From Telopea speciosissima (taxonomy: Eukaryota > Streptophyta > Magnoliopsida > Proteales > Proteaceae), in NCBI RefSeq assembly GCF_018873765.1, contig NC_057920.1, forward strand, positions 11,607,307-11,671,306: a DNA stretch of 64,000 bases, in the 5' to 3' direction. The notes below the pieces were generated by a model. The model did not search any database. It saw nothing but the letters and a program-made list of their open reading frames with translations, and had not been told where the DNA came from. Position numbers and translations under genes: made by a program. Below, piece by piece: positions 1-12,300 of the stretch. How positions within the stretch are numbered: the first letter of the stretch is position 1; each line of letters opens with the position of its first letter.

Positions 1-1173
1 CCATCAACTCTATTAAATTGTCATCCCAACCATTTGCGGACCACTTGTTCTCTCCCCTGTCAAGATCGAGAGCCTTTACTACCAAAAGAGTGGCGGTAAT
101 GCTGGCAACCACCCTACCTCCCAACAATGTCTCAATCCCTAATAAATTTTATAAGGAACTGTGGAGACTGAAATTCACCCAAAATTCACACTTTTTGCAT
201 GGCGATTGATTAATGATGGCATTCCAACACAGTCCAACATGTTTTGGACTGATCAATCTCTGAATCGCTGTCCATTCTGTCTCTCTTCACCCAAAACGTT
301 ATGGCATCTTTTTTTCTCCTGTCCTATTACTAAAAGAATCTGGGCTGTGGGCCCCCTTGGAATCCGGACTGAAGCTTTCACGGGGGCCACTACTATGGAA
401 GCATTGCGATCCTTTTTGGACTCCTGTGTCATGGGCTTTCCACTTGATTCATATATCCTTAGTATCATTTGCATTACTCTCTACTTCATCTGGATCCACA
501 GAAATTCGATTGTTTTCTCTCATCAGTTGCTCAATCCTCGTCAAATCCTCTAGAATATTTTACGATGGACCAATGATTTAGGCCTTTACCCAACACCGAT
601 CAAGCAATTCCACCTAACCCCCTCCCCACCACTACAAACACATACCACATCCATTTCCATGTCACAATCGGCCTTCAGGAACTTGGGGTCAAGAGATCAG
701 TGTGTTCTTATTTCAGATGGGAGTTTCTGTACTTCTACAGCATATGGGGGATGGGGATTTTTAATTTGTTATAACAATATTTTCTATGCTTCTGCCATGG
801 ATTTTGGTATTGTATGGTCCCCACAAGAAGCGGAACTGCGAGGATTATACGCAGGGCTCCAAAAGTCATTTCCATTGGACTGCAAGGAAGTAGTGATCTG
901 GACAGATTCCCAGGAGATGGTCGATTGGTTGGGGAAGCCACGTAAAGCTGAATGGCCATATGATCTTTTTACTGGTTTGTTTGACATCCCCCACCTTATT
1001 TCATCCCTTAGGTCTGTAAGATTTATAAAACAATATAGGAGTTTAATAACTCCAGTAAATAAACTTGCTAAATTTGCTAGACTAAACAGGTGCTCCTCGG
1101 AGGAGATGCACAAGACTGTAGATATTATGTTTAATTAGTAAAGTCTTTATTTTCCACCAAAAAAAAAAAAAAA
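1..1173 (+). mobile_element. 3' part of an L1-type LINE ORF2 (zf-RVT and RNase H domains)
   Basis: The window opens inside the C-terminal end of a plant L1-type ORF2. The translation at about 161-553 has the zinc-binding reverse transcriptase module, with FTLFAWRL, CPFC and a His/Cys pair (LWHLFFSC). At 659-1138 there is an RNase H domain with the acidic triad visible: Asp in ISDGSF, Glu in QEAELRGLY and Asp in WTDSQ. After the stop comes about 20 bp and then a 15-base A run ending near 1173, as expected of a LINE 3' end. The two parts lie in different frames (the upper part also overlaps other short frames) with a stop between them, so the copy is dead. The 5' end lies outside the window. 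Confidence 0.85.
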
Positions 1174-1847
1174 CTGTCCTCTCTAGTTACTCTCTCTCTC
1201 CTTTGTCTTTTGAGGGGGTAAAATGGGCGGCTTAGATATGCCAAGTTGGCTAAGTATATTTGGCAATGGAAGGTTGGGATTTGCGATTCATGTTTTGGGA
1301 TTTCAACTTTCAACTGTAATTTATTCTTTTGTAGTAAAAAAAAAAAATAAAAATTTCTACTATAATTTCATCACTTGGATATTCTCTGTGAGTAACCATG
1401 CTTGGTTAAACATAGTTGTAACTTGTAACAAATCACATCTATTTGAATTGGGTTGATTAATATTGAATTTTTAAGGTTTGGTTCGATTTTGGCCCATTCG
1501 GCCTTGGTTATAATCATTTGATATGGATCAAATAAGAATGGATCGAGTTCCCCTTCACTCATGGGAAAAGAGAAGGAAGAATTCCTTCGTCAATGGGCAG
1601 TTACCCTCTTAGGGTCTAGGGTCAAGAGGTGAAGAAAGGGTGCTTTATGACACAAACGTTTAATAGGAAAGTTGATCCCTAAACCTCCTAGGGGCATGCA
1701 CTCTACTGACAAGCCCCCGAGCATAGTTGATTACATTGAGGTTGTCCTCAATTCAAACATCCGTATAATAGGGATATTTTGGATAACGAAATGTTACTTA
1801 TAATGGCTTTTTTTTTTTGGTTACCACAAAAGATAAAAAAAATAAGG
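1174..1847. other. Intergenic, nothing recognised
   Basis: AT-rich sequence with short poly-A and poly-T runs. I see no coding pattern, RNA gene or clear repeat here. Confidence 0.5.
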
Positions 1848-1985
1848 AGTGGTGTTCTTTATGCTGTAGCGTAGCCTGGGCCTAGATACATGGGCTTGCC
1901 ATTCAGGGGGCAAGGTAATCATTTCGCCCCCCCATGTGTCTGGATATAGCCTGTGCCACCGGCCCACAAAACATTCTCCCAAAAA
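1848..1985. repeat. Degenerate foldback repeat, same family as 61877-62014
   Basis: An imperfect inverted repeat. The left arm has the sense of GTTCTTTATGCTGTAGCGTAG; the right arm, read in reverse, has matching GTGGCACAGGC and ACACATGGG blocks. The centre carries GGCAAGGTAATCATTTCG, a degraded form of the GGTCATT core seen in other foldbacks here. The copy at 61877-62014 shares the layout and keeps better arms. Confidence 0.55.
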
Positions 1986-2293
1986 ATCATATATGGGTTA
2001 ATGACTAATAGAGGAGTATTAGGGGAGGCGGTTGAGGCCGATACTGACACCTGGCCTTTAACGGACTTGACTTTATTTGCTGGAACGGGAATAGGTCTTT
2101 GTTGTCAAATCTTTTTTTATTATTTATTTTAATTTTATGGTAAAGAGATTTTGTTGATGAACCACATGAATGAAACAGACCTTGAAAATTGGAATAGTAC
2201 GCTTAAATACTATACCTTGTATGGTATGGAAAACACTTATTTACATGTCCCTTATAGATAAGATTATCTTCTTGGTCCACTGAGCCATATACA

Positions 2294-2597
2294 TAGGGGT
2301 GTCAAAACATGAACTCAACCGACCAACCCGAGACGACCCAATAAGGCCCGAGCCGAGCCGAGCCGATAAGGCCCCCTTGGGCCCTAACCCATATCCATAT
2401 GGCATTATGTTATATAAATTTCGATTTAAAATCGGGCTGGTAACGGTTTCAGATCGGGTTTTAAACCGATCCAAACCGTTCCACACCTGTTACTACAAAC
2501 CAACCCGAACTGAAACCGAAAAAACCTTATAGGTCCAGTTTTGGATTCAGCTATTTCCACACCGAAACCGGCCTGACCCGACCGTTTGACACTCCTA
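2294..2597. mobile_element. Non-autonomous hAT-like MITE (304 bp) with 8-bp target duplication
   Basis: The element starts TAGGGGTGTCAAA and ends TTTGACACTCCTA, a 13-bp terminal inverted repeat with one mismatch. It is flanked by CATATACA at 2286-2293 and 2598-2605. An 8-bp target duplication and TAGGGGTGTCA termini fit the hAT superfamily. The interior is rich in GGCCC and CCGAGCCGAG words and has no coding capacity. Confidence 0.75.
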
Positions 2598-2785
2598 CAT
2601 ATACATGAAAGGTTAATTAGTCAAGTTCACTCTTAGATAAATTTAACCATCTTGAATTTCCCTGAAAATGCATTATGGAAGAGACTTCCAATGGGGTATT
2701 TTGATGGAAGCAGAGTTGGTTTAAAGTGATGAAATGTGGAAAGTCCGCAACACAGAGAAAGCAAGAGGTGAACGCAAAATTTGGT

Positions 2786-2936
2786 GAGCCGTGGTGCGCT
2801 TCATGCCCATGCTCACCAGGAGGTCTCGAGTTCGAGTCTCCTGGTTGGTACCTTATCCCCTCCTCGGTTCGATCCCCCCCCCTCTATACAAAATATATAT
2901 AAAGCTTCCAATTCCGCACCCAAAAAAAAAAAAAAA
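2786..2936 (+). mobile_element. tRNA-derived SINE candidate
   Basis: The segment begins GTGAGCCGTGGTGCGCTTCA, then has two B-box-like motifs (GAGTTCGAGTCTCC near 2827 and GGTTCGATCCC near 2866). The first lies in a tRNA T-arm-like hairpin context. It ends in a 15-base A run at about 2922-2936. Length, an internal pol III box and an A tail fit a plant SINE. The target duplication is unclear (only AAATTT on both sides). A 23-bp piece of its head, in reverse orientation, occurs twice upstream of serpin 1. Confidence 0.5.
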
Positions 2937-3681
2937 AGAAATTTTTTTCTAATTTTGATCATTTTTTTAACTTATAAAATAATATCCAAATCGGTGATCA
3001 GTTACATGGTTGGATAAGGGTAGCAATGAGAGATATTATTATGTGGTTATTTGTTGTTCATTATTATGTAGTTATTTTATTAGTCATGGGAAGTTATTAT
3101 TAATGGATAATAGTAAAAGGAGAAGTTATAGGTAGAAGTGGTGGAGTTATGTAAGTATTTGTCTTATATATAGAAGTATTGGATAAATTAAAGGAGATTT
3201 TGAAAAATTAAAACTAATCTTGAATTTATCTTGAGAGAGGTTGGCTACCTCCCAATAAACCAGATGCCATTATTTCGTTAAAGCAAAATTCTATCTCATA
3301 TTTATCTCTGTCTTCCTTTCTTTCTATCTTAATTATTTCTCATTTATTTTATTTTATAGATTATCTCGAACATTGGGGTTTAACTCTCCTTCAATTGTTT
3401 CATGAACTAAAACCCGTCCATCTATACCAATAATGTTTATTGAGATCGAAAATGAAAAGGAGAATTAGGAAAAGTAAAAATACAGTAAAAAAAGAAACGT
3501 TTACCTGCTCCAACTGAAGAAGATACACAACCTTTCGAAGCAGGGTTTTAAGAATTGGAGTCAGATATGGGATCGGTGATACTGATCCAGATCACCCTGT
3601 ATTGGTCTGAATCAGACAATTTTAATCGCTTTTTTTTATAAATAATTTGTACCATTTTACCCTTTGTCCGTATCATTCCAC
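2937..3681. other. Intergenic AT-rich, nothing recognised
   Basis: Low-complexity AT-rich sequence with TTATTATGTAGTTATTT-like repetition around 3040-3085. I see no gene. Confidence 0.5.
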
Positions 3682-3887
3682 CGATATTGATAGGATCAGT
3701 TCCACCGAAATTTAACTCGTCTCCAAGGAGCCCAGCACATCCAGAGTGCTATCAACCGTTGAGCTGTGCCACACACATCTCTAGGTGCACCGAGATGTGT
3801 GTGACAAACTCAACTATTGGATGCCCCCTAGGCACTGGGCTCCTGGAGACGATCCTGATCCCAAAAAAACGATATTGATAGGATCAG
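3682..3887. repeat. Foldback bracketed by an 18-bp perfect direct repeat
   Basis: An inverted repeat runs from about 3716 (CGTCTCCAAGGAGCCCAG) to about 3857 (CTGGGCTCCTGGAGACG), with an inner ACACACATCTC / GAGATGTGTGTG hairpin. The sequence CGATATTGATAGGATCAG is at 3682-3699 and again at 3870-3887, enclosing the foldback. The repeat is much longer than a normal MITE target duplication. It may reflect a retroposition-type target duplication or an insertion into an existing duplication. Confidence 0.65.
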
Positions 3888-4010
3888 ACGATTCCTTCGA
3901 TCCGCAACCAATTCTAAATCCCACTTTCCAAGACCATAAATGTCGTTGTCTGGATGATCATATGTCCTATCATAAATGTTTTTTTTTATTTTTCATTTAT
4001 TTTCGGATCA

Positions 4011-4188
4011 GGATCGTCTACGGCCTACTGCTTGTAGCAATCGTAGCAGCCTCCTAATGAGGCACGACACAATGACCGCCTTACCCCTGCTCGGGCAAGG
4101 TGCTCAAGCAGGGGTAAGGTGGTCATTGCACCACACCTCATTAGGAGGTTGCTACGGCTGCTACGGGCAGACAGGCCGTAGACGATCC
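4011..4188. repeat. Near-perfect 178-bp foldback (type A)
   Basis: GGATCGTCTACGGCCT at the left end is matched by AGGCCGTAGACGATCC at the right. GCCTCCTAATGAGGC is matched by CCTCATTAGGAGG further in. The centre holds AATGACCGCCTTACCCCTGC and its mirror GCAGGGGTAAGGTGGTCATT. The whole could fold into one long hairpin. Relatives with other arms lie at 19667-19852, 39222-39410 and 58409-58552. Confidence 0.8.
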
Positions 4189-4599
4189 AAATTCTTCATT
4201 TTCTGTGGTCGTTTTTGCTATACACAACCAAATTTTAAAGGGAAATTACATCCCCTGCCTTGAACTATGCCTAAATCATCATACCTCTTCCCATGTATTT
4301 TCAAAAATTACATAAACCTCCCTTATAGTTTAAAATATGTTAAATATAAGGAGATCTTTTTCCTTATATTTAATTCTTAAAATATCCTTCTGTCTTCCTC
4401 TTCTTCCTACCTCACCCCTTTGTAAATCGGATTTTCATCCTCTCAAGTGTGATGCACTCATTAAATATTGTTTTATTAAATTCAAAAATAGAAAAAAAAA
4501 AGAAATTAAAAAAAAAATTACAATAATAAAAAAGAGAAACGTTTACCCGATATCATAATATTATTTTACATTTTACTTTTCGTCCATTCCAACCCACCG

Positions 4600-5170
4600 A
4601 TACAGGATCCGGGACCACCGATACCTGTAGGATTCGTCTTAATCGATCACGAACGTCTCTTTTTGCATCTCTCAGTTCTTTCTTTTTGGATTGTTTGGGT
4701 AGTCATGATTCATGAATACAAGATTTTTGGTTTTGATCAATTTTTTTCCCCTGTTTTTTTTAAAAACTCATAAAATATCATATAAATCTCGTTTCATAGT
4801 TCCAATTAAGAACCGTAAATCCTATATCCATAACCTAAAAAAAGAAACGATCCCATAAAAGAGAACTGGAAAATTGTAAAAAGAGAAGGTAGCGATCGTA
4901 CGTTTACGTGTAGCATGCATGTGCACTATAGCACGGCTATAAAAAGATAATCTAGGTTTAAGTAAATTTTTTTTTGGTAATAATCTAGGTTTAAGTAAAG
5001 AGTTCCCGTTCCGTTGCACATATGGGTCAGTGAAATGACCACCTTACCCTTTCACTTGGATGCCTTTGCACGTTCCCATTGGCTCCCGTGTGGACTCCGC
5101 GTTGGCACAGACCACATAAGCTGGCACCAAACCCCTTCTCCAAGAAAATAGTTATAAAAATCAGAAATAT
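4600..5170. repeat. Dispersed repeat R, copy 1
   Basis: The most conserved part is about 5028-5147: GTGAAATGACCACCTTACCC, a CACGTTCCCATTGGCTCCCG-like stretch, then GGCACCAAACCCCTTCTCCA and AGAAAAT. Upstream are AAGAACCGTAAATCC and a TTCTTTCTTTTTGGATTGTT block also seen in the other copies. Copies 2 and 3 lie at about 6480-6950 and 7990-8250. I find no coding sequence. Confidence 0.6.
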
Positions 5171-5819
5171 TTCCCCTAGAAATCGGGTGAAAAATAGGAT
5201 TAGGGGATCCGTCATGATAGTGACTATTGATTTCTGTTTTTTTCAATCTTGTTTTTTTTTTCCCTTGATGTTGTTATTTCTATGAGCGATTCAATAGCCG
5301 ATCCGATAAATCTGGGATTTTAATAATTTTTTTTGCCAATGTAAGACTATTTTGACCTTTTTAGATCGATATCGGTCCTGACCGATCTCAAGATTAGGAA
5401 TCTTAGTTCCAAGTCACACCCTTGACCTAGGGGTATTAAGCGGTCAATTCAGCTCGGTTTCGATCGGGCTGAATCGGTGTCGGTCTCGGAATGAGTGAGA
5501 TCAAAACCAAACTGTTAAAAAACTTTGGTCGGTTTCGATTTCTGTCTAGTGCGATTTCGATTTATTTCATTTTTTCAATATCAGGTTAATACCGATTTAT
5601 ATCAATTTGAACCACAATGAAATCTTATTTTCATAGTTTGTAGTGAGAAAAGATAGGATAAAGACACTTTAATTCACCTTTCCCAAGTCAAAACAAGTAA
5701 ACAATCATGAATAAGATATGTTTATGTTGTAATTCGAACAAAAAATACATAAGGGAAAAAATTAAAAGATAACTAATATTTAAATCAATAGATAAATAGA
5801 GTTGGTAATGAAATCATTG

Positions 5820-6230
5820 TTACAAATCATGGGGAGGGGGAAGAGTGAGATGCATGGTTCAGCTAGGTTGGGGAGAAAAGTATCAATTTTACATAATAAC
5901 ACTATAACAAAATATATTTATATCATTTATTATCTTAATTTATAATATATTATATAACAAACTATGTGTAACGTTTAAAGTTTATAATATATATTTTATA
6001 GTATCTTACCAAAAAATATATATATATATTTTACAGTATAGCTTAAAACAGGGTTGGGTTAGGCTGGGCCGAGCTCAGGCCAAGGCCTCAACCCTAGCTC
6101 GTCCCGACCCTAAGTCAAGGTCAGAAATTTTCAGCCCTGACCCGCCCTCAGGGCCAAGGTATCTCAGCCCAGGCCCTACTTGAGGTCAGAGCGGGTTCGG
6201 GTCGACAAAGCAAAACTTGCACCCCTACCT
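5820..6230. repeat. Dispersed repeat S, copy 1 (partner at 47930-48450)
   Basis: It shares with 47930-48450 an AT-rich block (AACACTATAA, TATATCATTTATTATCTT, TATAATATATTATA, AGTTTATAATATATA). A GC-rich tail follows: GGCCTCAACCCTA, GGTCAGAAATTT, TTGACCCGCCCTCAGGGCC-like sequence and CTCAGCCCAGGCCCTA. The tail resembles the terminal regions of the TAGGGGTGTCAA hAT-like MITEs. It does not code. Confidence 0.6.
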
Positions 6231-6479
6231 GAGGGGGTATTTGTGAACCGAAAGGGGAAGGGAATTATTCCAAGTTGGACCCTGCAATTGGGGGCAGCAG
6301 GAACATGGGTTGTAACCAAAATTTTCCTCCACCACTGTGGGGTATGGGGAGGATCATGATGTACCCAACATTACCCCTACTTTCGTATTGAGTCTGTTTT
6401 CAAACTCGAACCCATGACCACTGGTCACAATAGAAACCCATTATTTCACCAGTAATATTCATCGATATCGAAAATGAAA

Positions 6480-6950
6480 AGGGAAATTAAAAAAAAAATC
6501 CTTGTATCCTCTCACAGAGGGTCAATGAAATGACCACCCTGCCCCTTCCCTTGGACGCCCTTACATGTTACCATTGGCTCCCGTGCTGGCTCTGCGCTAG
6601 CACCCAGGCCAAATATAGCCCAGCACCAAACCCCTTCCCTAAGAAAATGCAGTTATAAAAATGAGAACTGTTTCCAAGGGATATGAATATCGTTATAAGG
6701 ATATTGAGAAAAAGCCCAGTGCTGCCCCCACCTAGTTCCTATGAATGAGCTGAGCGCCTTCATTGTTTCATCGATCAATCACGACTTTCTCTTTCTCGAT
6801 TTCTTCAAGTTCTTTCTGTTTGAGGCCGTTTGGTTAGGTTTATTTCCCTATCGTGTTCGTGTTCCAATTAAGAACCGTAAATCCATAACCTAGCGAAACG
6901 ATCTCATACAGAAAGAACTTCAGGAAATTGGAAAAATAACGCGCAGAGTA
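6480..6950. repeat. Dispersed repeat R, copy 2
   Basis: Contains GAAATGACCACCCTGCCCC, ACCATTGGCTCCCGTG, CAGCACCAAACCCCTTCCC and AAGAAAATGCAGTTATAAAA, matching copy 1 block by block. Downstream are TTCTTCAAGTTCTTTCTGTT and AATTAAGAACCGTAAATCC. Confidence 0.6.
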
Positions 6951-7989
6951 TTAAATTATGGTTCACAGAACGGAAACAGGTTTCTCTTAAAACTTTAATT
7001 ATTATTATTTATGCAGAGTGGAGACCGGAGTATTAAATTTTTTTTTTTATTGATTTTTGATAATGGATTTCTTGTTCTTGATTTTGATAATAGTTTTCTC
7101 TTCCTCATTACCAAATCTGGAATTCTTAATATTTCTCCTTTTCAATTTAATCCATTGGGTTTATGTGCAGCTGCAAAGGTGCAGAATCGGAGACAAATCG
7201 GTCAGTAATTAGAATTGGTTCTTAAGAACCCTTGCATCAGTCCTCCGATCTGAACAGAGAATTTCAAATAGATTTTTGGATTTGAATCAGCTGTGTCAAA
7301 GCAGTTGGAATTAGAATTGGTCAAGTTACTGATTCTAATCAAAAGTTCGTATATTCTGATACGAATCGGTCGAGTCACCGATCCAATTCCTGGTTCTTGA
7401 AATCTTGTGGTGGAAGTTTTTTTTGGGTCGTTGACGATACAACGCATGTATAGAAATATTTTTTTGGAGGGTAGAAATACATGTATAAATTTTTTTCATC
7501 CAAAAAAAAAAAAAAAACAGCGTTTGATGGATCCCAAATTTTTGAAACCAAATTATACTACTAATAGGAATTAAATCTCATTGGAATCCATGACAACTCA
7601 TACTAAACATGACATTTAGAAATAAAAACCAATTTACCAAAAAAAAAAAAAAAAAAAAAACACAAGGAAATAACAAACCAAGGAATTTGTCTTAGGCAAA
7701 CTAACTTCACTGTTTTTATTCTAAGACAAACACTCCAATGGGACTAAGGTTTTAAAACAAGGAATTGGTGACGGAATCGTTACCTATTGATTTCTGATTT
7801 AAGATCGGATTGAGATCGGCCTGAATTGGTCCGAAAGACTTTACAATCCCCTTGGAATGATAGAAACCAGGGAATCTTGGCATGAATAAATATACTGATC
7901 CAAAACGACTGAAATTGAACAATTCTCGATCTGATTCTGATTTTTTGAAACCCTAAAAATGACCCTAACCAAGCAAAACAAACAATGAG

Positions 7990-8250
7990 TTTGCTTTTTC
8001 ACCAATCGCTACCGTCTCCATCTCTTCAAGTTATTTTCTTCTAGGATTGTTTGGGTAGAGGACATGCATATAGAAATTATGCTTTTGAAAATGAAAAGGG
8101 AAATTTTAAAAAATGGGAAATGACCACCCTACCCTCTCCTTGGATGCCCTTGCATGTTCCCACCGGCTTTCGTGTTGGTTCCGTGCTGGCACAGGGGCCA
8201 CATAGCTTGGCACCAAACCCCTTCCCCAAGAAAATACAGTTGTTCAGGAA
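7990..8250. repeat. Dispersed repeat R, copy 3
   Basis: Contains CTCTTCAAGTTATTTTCTTC and GGATTGTTTGGGTAGAGG, then GGAAATGACCACCCTACCC, TTGGATGCCCTTGCATGTTCCC and TTGGCACCAAACCCCTTCCC. This is the block order of copies 1 and 2, shortened. Confidence 0.6.
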
Positions 8251-9344
8251 ATTGGAAAACAACAGAAACAGAATATCAAATAACGGCTCTTCTTATGAGT
8301 TTCATTGCTCTCTGTTTTCATATACAGAGATATCAAACGGGTAATATCTTCATAACAGCCCAATAAGAACCCGTTAAGGTAATCTAATAAAGAATGAACC
8401 GAATAGAAAACAAAACAAGCCTTTGGCTCACTCACCCGACCCAAACCAGACCAAATAGATTAATTTGGCACCACTAGTTGGTTGGTACTTTTTTTTTTTT
8501 TTTTGGTGGTAAAAGCACTTTATCAACGCAGGGGGGGGGGGGGAACAATGTTCCAATAACATCAACATACAAAAACATAGAAATAGACATGGGAGAGGAA
8601 GAAAACCAACAGAGACTGCTCTGAGGTAGCAGCAAGCGAAGCAAAGGGTACCTTGTAAGTACGTACAGTCTTTTTTTATTTTTTATTTTTTATTTGGTAA
8701 CAGTTTTTATTTACCCACAGTGAAGGTGACCAAGGCATTTTTTTTATTTTTTTTGGTGCAAGTGACCAAGGTTGATCAATAAAAGGGTATTATCAACTCC
8801 GTACAATAGACGGTAAATATTAATGACCCTAAATGAATGTATTTTTCCTGCAGAAAAAAACCTCTTCTTTAGTGTGTCTGTGTGTGTGTTTGGGAGGGGG
8901 GGGGGGGGGGAGGAGGATTGGTCATGGAAGACGACAACTAGTTGCGAAGCTGGCATCTCTTTCAGTAAAAGATAAGGTTACAGAGGATTGGTCTTTATGG
9001 TGCTACTAATATTTTTATTTCTCATTCTCTTATTCTACTACCAATTTTAGTAGTATTGTCTAATAGCAAAGTACCAAAAGCAAAGCAAAAATGATTCCAA
9101 AAGAATTTTCTGACCGCAGTTCCTGATCTTATCTCCTCAGTACCCCAAAACTATGTAGTATGAGGTCCACAACCAAGATATTAACTTTGTAATTTAATAT
9201 GATTTAGAAACTCAATACATTTTCTCCAAAAAAAATTTAAGTAAAATCCTACTCTTTTGCACTGATTTTACTTGAGGATTTTTTTATTATACTTGTTTTA
9301 CCTAGAAACGAATAGAGTTGGAGGGAGAAAAAAATGAGTGAATA
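8251..9344. other. Intergenic, homopolymer-rich
   Basis: Holds poly-T, poly-G (13 G at 8531-8543, 15 G at 8896-8910) and TTTTTATTTTTTATTTTTTA-like tracts. No gene is seen. The right end is the 3' flank of RPC4. Confidence 0.5.
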
Positions 9345-12300
9345 CTAATCCAAGTCAGCAATCCTGCTCAAAAGGGAATTGACATTTGGGGTAACGATGG
9401 CGCGCTTGTCAGGCAACCCGAGGATGCAACAATGCTTCTCTTCAGTATTGACCGCCACAACATCTTGAGCAAATGCACAATCTGAACCTGGAGAAACCTA
9501 CACAATCGCCAAAAAATTAGGCACACCACAACAAAGCTGGTATATCATAAATTACACACATAATCTCAAACGCTCGTTGGCTTTGTGGGCCTTTGTTTAA
9601 GACTATTCTTGCAAGCAAGTATGTTAGGTTTGCTGGAAAAAAGAAGTCAATAACATGTGACATATGAGAGTTAATATATATGTGTGTAAATTCAATTTTA
9701 TATGTACACTACAAATAAAATTCATTTGATCTTTTATACCCAAAATAGGATATCAGTAACTTTTAGGAAGAAATCCAAAAAATAAAAGTCTGTTTCATCT
9801 TCATCTCCCTACATAGATAAGATTTCTTCTCGTGCACAGGTATTCTTCTTTTAGTGAGAAATATATAGTTAAGAGCTATATCTTGTACAAGTATAATAAA
9901 GTACAATCTCCAATAATTGTTAATAAAAGTTCTAGTATATATCCAACAACTATAATATGTTTTTTCTTCGTACAGTGTTGTTGAGGAAACCCAGGGGAAA
10001 AGATAAAGAATTAAAACTTTTGAAGAATGCTTAATTTGGACAAAAAAATAAGAGGTGCAAAATCATAGCCCCAAGAAAATAATTGTGGTATATACTCACA
10101 TCATAGAGGGTATCTCCAAGCTTCAGCTTGACTGCCCCACTTTTATACACTAGCATTTTACCCATTAGACCAGCTGATAATTGTTCCAAGCTGCAGCCTT
10201 TATCTGAAGAACCCACATTACTGGATGGTCCTGCACTTCCAGTTATCTGATTGCTCTCAGCAACCGCTGATCGCTTTACTAAAGGCAAAGATGTAGGCAA
10301 TTGAAAAAAGATCATTTTTTGTTCTTCTTGTTCTTCCTATCAAGAACCACAAGTAGCTGTTAAGAGAATCTGCATTCAGCATGCTATGTATTATTTCATC
10401 TTGAATTATCAAACTACCAACCATTAGCCCAAGCTCTATAGCTGAATTTGTAGAATATTCATTATTGGTTATGTTCGTAGAAGCCTCTCCGAATTCCTCC
10501 TCATCAAGAAACACTGTAAACAAATAGAGCAAGTCATATGCAAATCTACAGTCAGAGACAGAAGCTCCCTTCTGCATAATGAACATGCCAAGCCATTTTT
10601 TTTCTAAAGGGTACAGTGCGTTATAAAACTTCTAAAGTAATTCATTGCTTTCAAGATACACCATGAAACGTACCTGGGTTTCCTGAGTATGGTCTCCTCA
10701 GAGGAAGGGTGAGAGGATAGTAAGAACAATAATTCTGCAGTATCAGGGTGGAAAGGGAAGTAAAAAATGAATATGGAGATATAAGCTCTTCTTTTCTTTT
10801 TTCGATGTATGAAATATTGTGGTCTGTGGAAATGCATGAGTCACAATATTACTTACCCATGGTTCTATGTATTCTTTCTCCAACATGTGGCTTGACATGT
10901 TAGCACCATCTGCAGAAACAAAATGGTAAGGGTTACGTGCATTTAAATGGCAGGGTCAGTTAGATTTCAAGATGGAAAAGGAAGGACCATAAGAAACTGA
11001 ACCTTGAGATCTGCTAGCACCAGCCCCTCTGGGAGGGCCATATGACCTCATAAAATTTGATGCTTGTCCTTGACCAAATGCAACTTGCACAGGTGCCGCT
11101 GCAAGTTCAAAAACCAAAAAACGGTTAATACAAAAAGTGATTAATCAAGTTGACAATGTATAAGCTAACCAATAAAGATCTTTCTATTTTGGGAGGGATG
11201 GTTTTTTTGTATAAACCCAATTTAATATTTGGGAAGGAGTTTTCTGTCCGGGAGTGTGGCCTACGCCAGCACTCCCATGTGTTTATCTCTCTCCTCCTCA
11301 AAACAAGGGGGCAAAAGTGTCTTTTCATATAGGGAGGAGAGAGATAGACTCGTGGGACTGGGAGTGTTAGTGTAGGCCACACACCCAGGCAGAGTTCTTT
11401 TTCCCTTAATTTTTTTTAATAAGTAACCCCAATATCCGGTGCTAATGTCCAACACACAGTTTCCTATTAGACCCATCTTTCCAGAAGGCCCTAATGTTTT
11501 CTTTAAGTTCTTGAAATACATAATTTTTATTGCTACTTTTTAGTCCAATGTATAAAACATCACTTGCTCCCAATCAACAAGAAAAATAAATAATTAAATC
11601 ATTTTCAAACCCTAAGCTAAACCTCGGCAACCCTCTCATTGTCTAACTTCTGATAAGTGAGTTAAAAAAAGCACTCAACCAAAACATGTGGGAATACCTA
11701 GATCATTAAAACTGAACTCTTGATCAACATAAGTAATTCACCTCAAGTCAAACATTTTCTTTTTTGATTAGTTTTTAATTTAGTTAGAACAATGTCATCC
11801 AACAAGCAACAAATCCTATTTCACTTTACTAGAACACTTATTCTTCTCTTTAGCGTCACTGATTCCATTAGGACATATGCAATACAATTTATAATTTCAT
11901 CCTAGTGGACAAAAATTAGTCATGAAAGGCGTAAGTCCACTTGGAAAAAGAAAAATGTTGGTTTGATAATTGCCAATAGCGAACAAATCCAATTGTTTAT
12001 GGATAAAAAGTGATGCATTGAATTCCCAGGACCCCATTTACTTCAACAGGAAGAAAAAGAAAACCATGAAAAAACAAATTTTATTTATTATGTTTCCTGA
12101 CAAGAAACATATTAGGCACTGTTGTGTGCAGAAAAGCATCCATTGATGTGATGGGGTTTAGCGTCTTTCGTGGCTAGCAGTTGCATCATTCTCTACAATA
12201 CAACCACCTTTTTTTGGGGGTGGGGGAGGAAAAGACATCAAAAAAAATTAAATTAGAATATTTTCCAAAATTTGAATTGCATTTCAGTAATAATTTATTT

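Noticed and set aside
2827-2880. A tRNA gene, because of B-box-like GGTTCGATCCC
   Set aside because: No acceptor stem or cloverleaf can be drawn; better explained as a tRNA-derived SINE.
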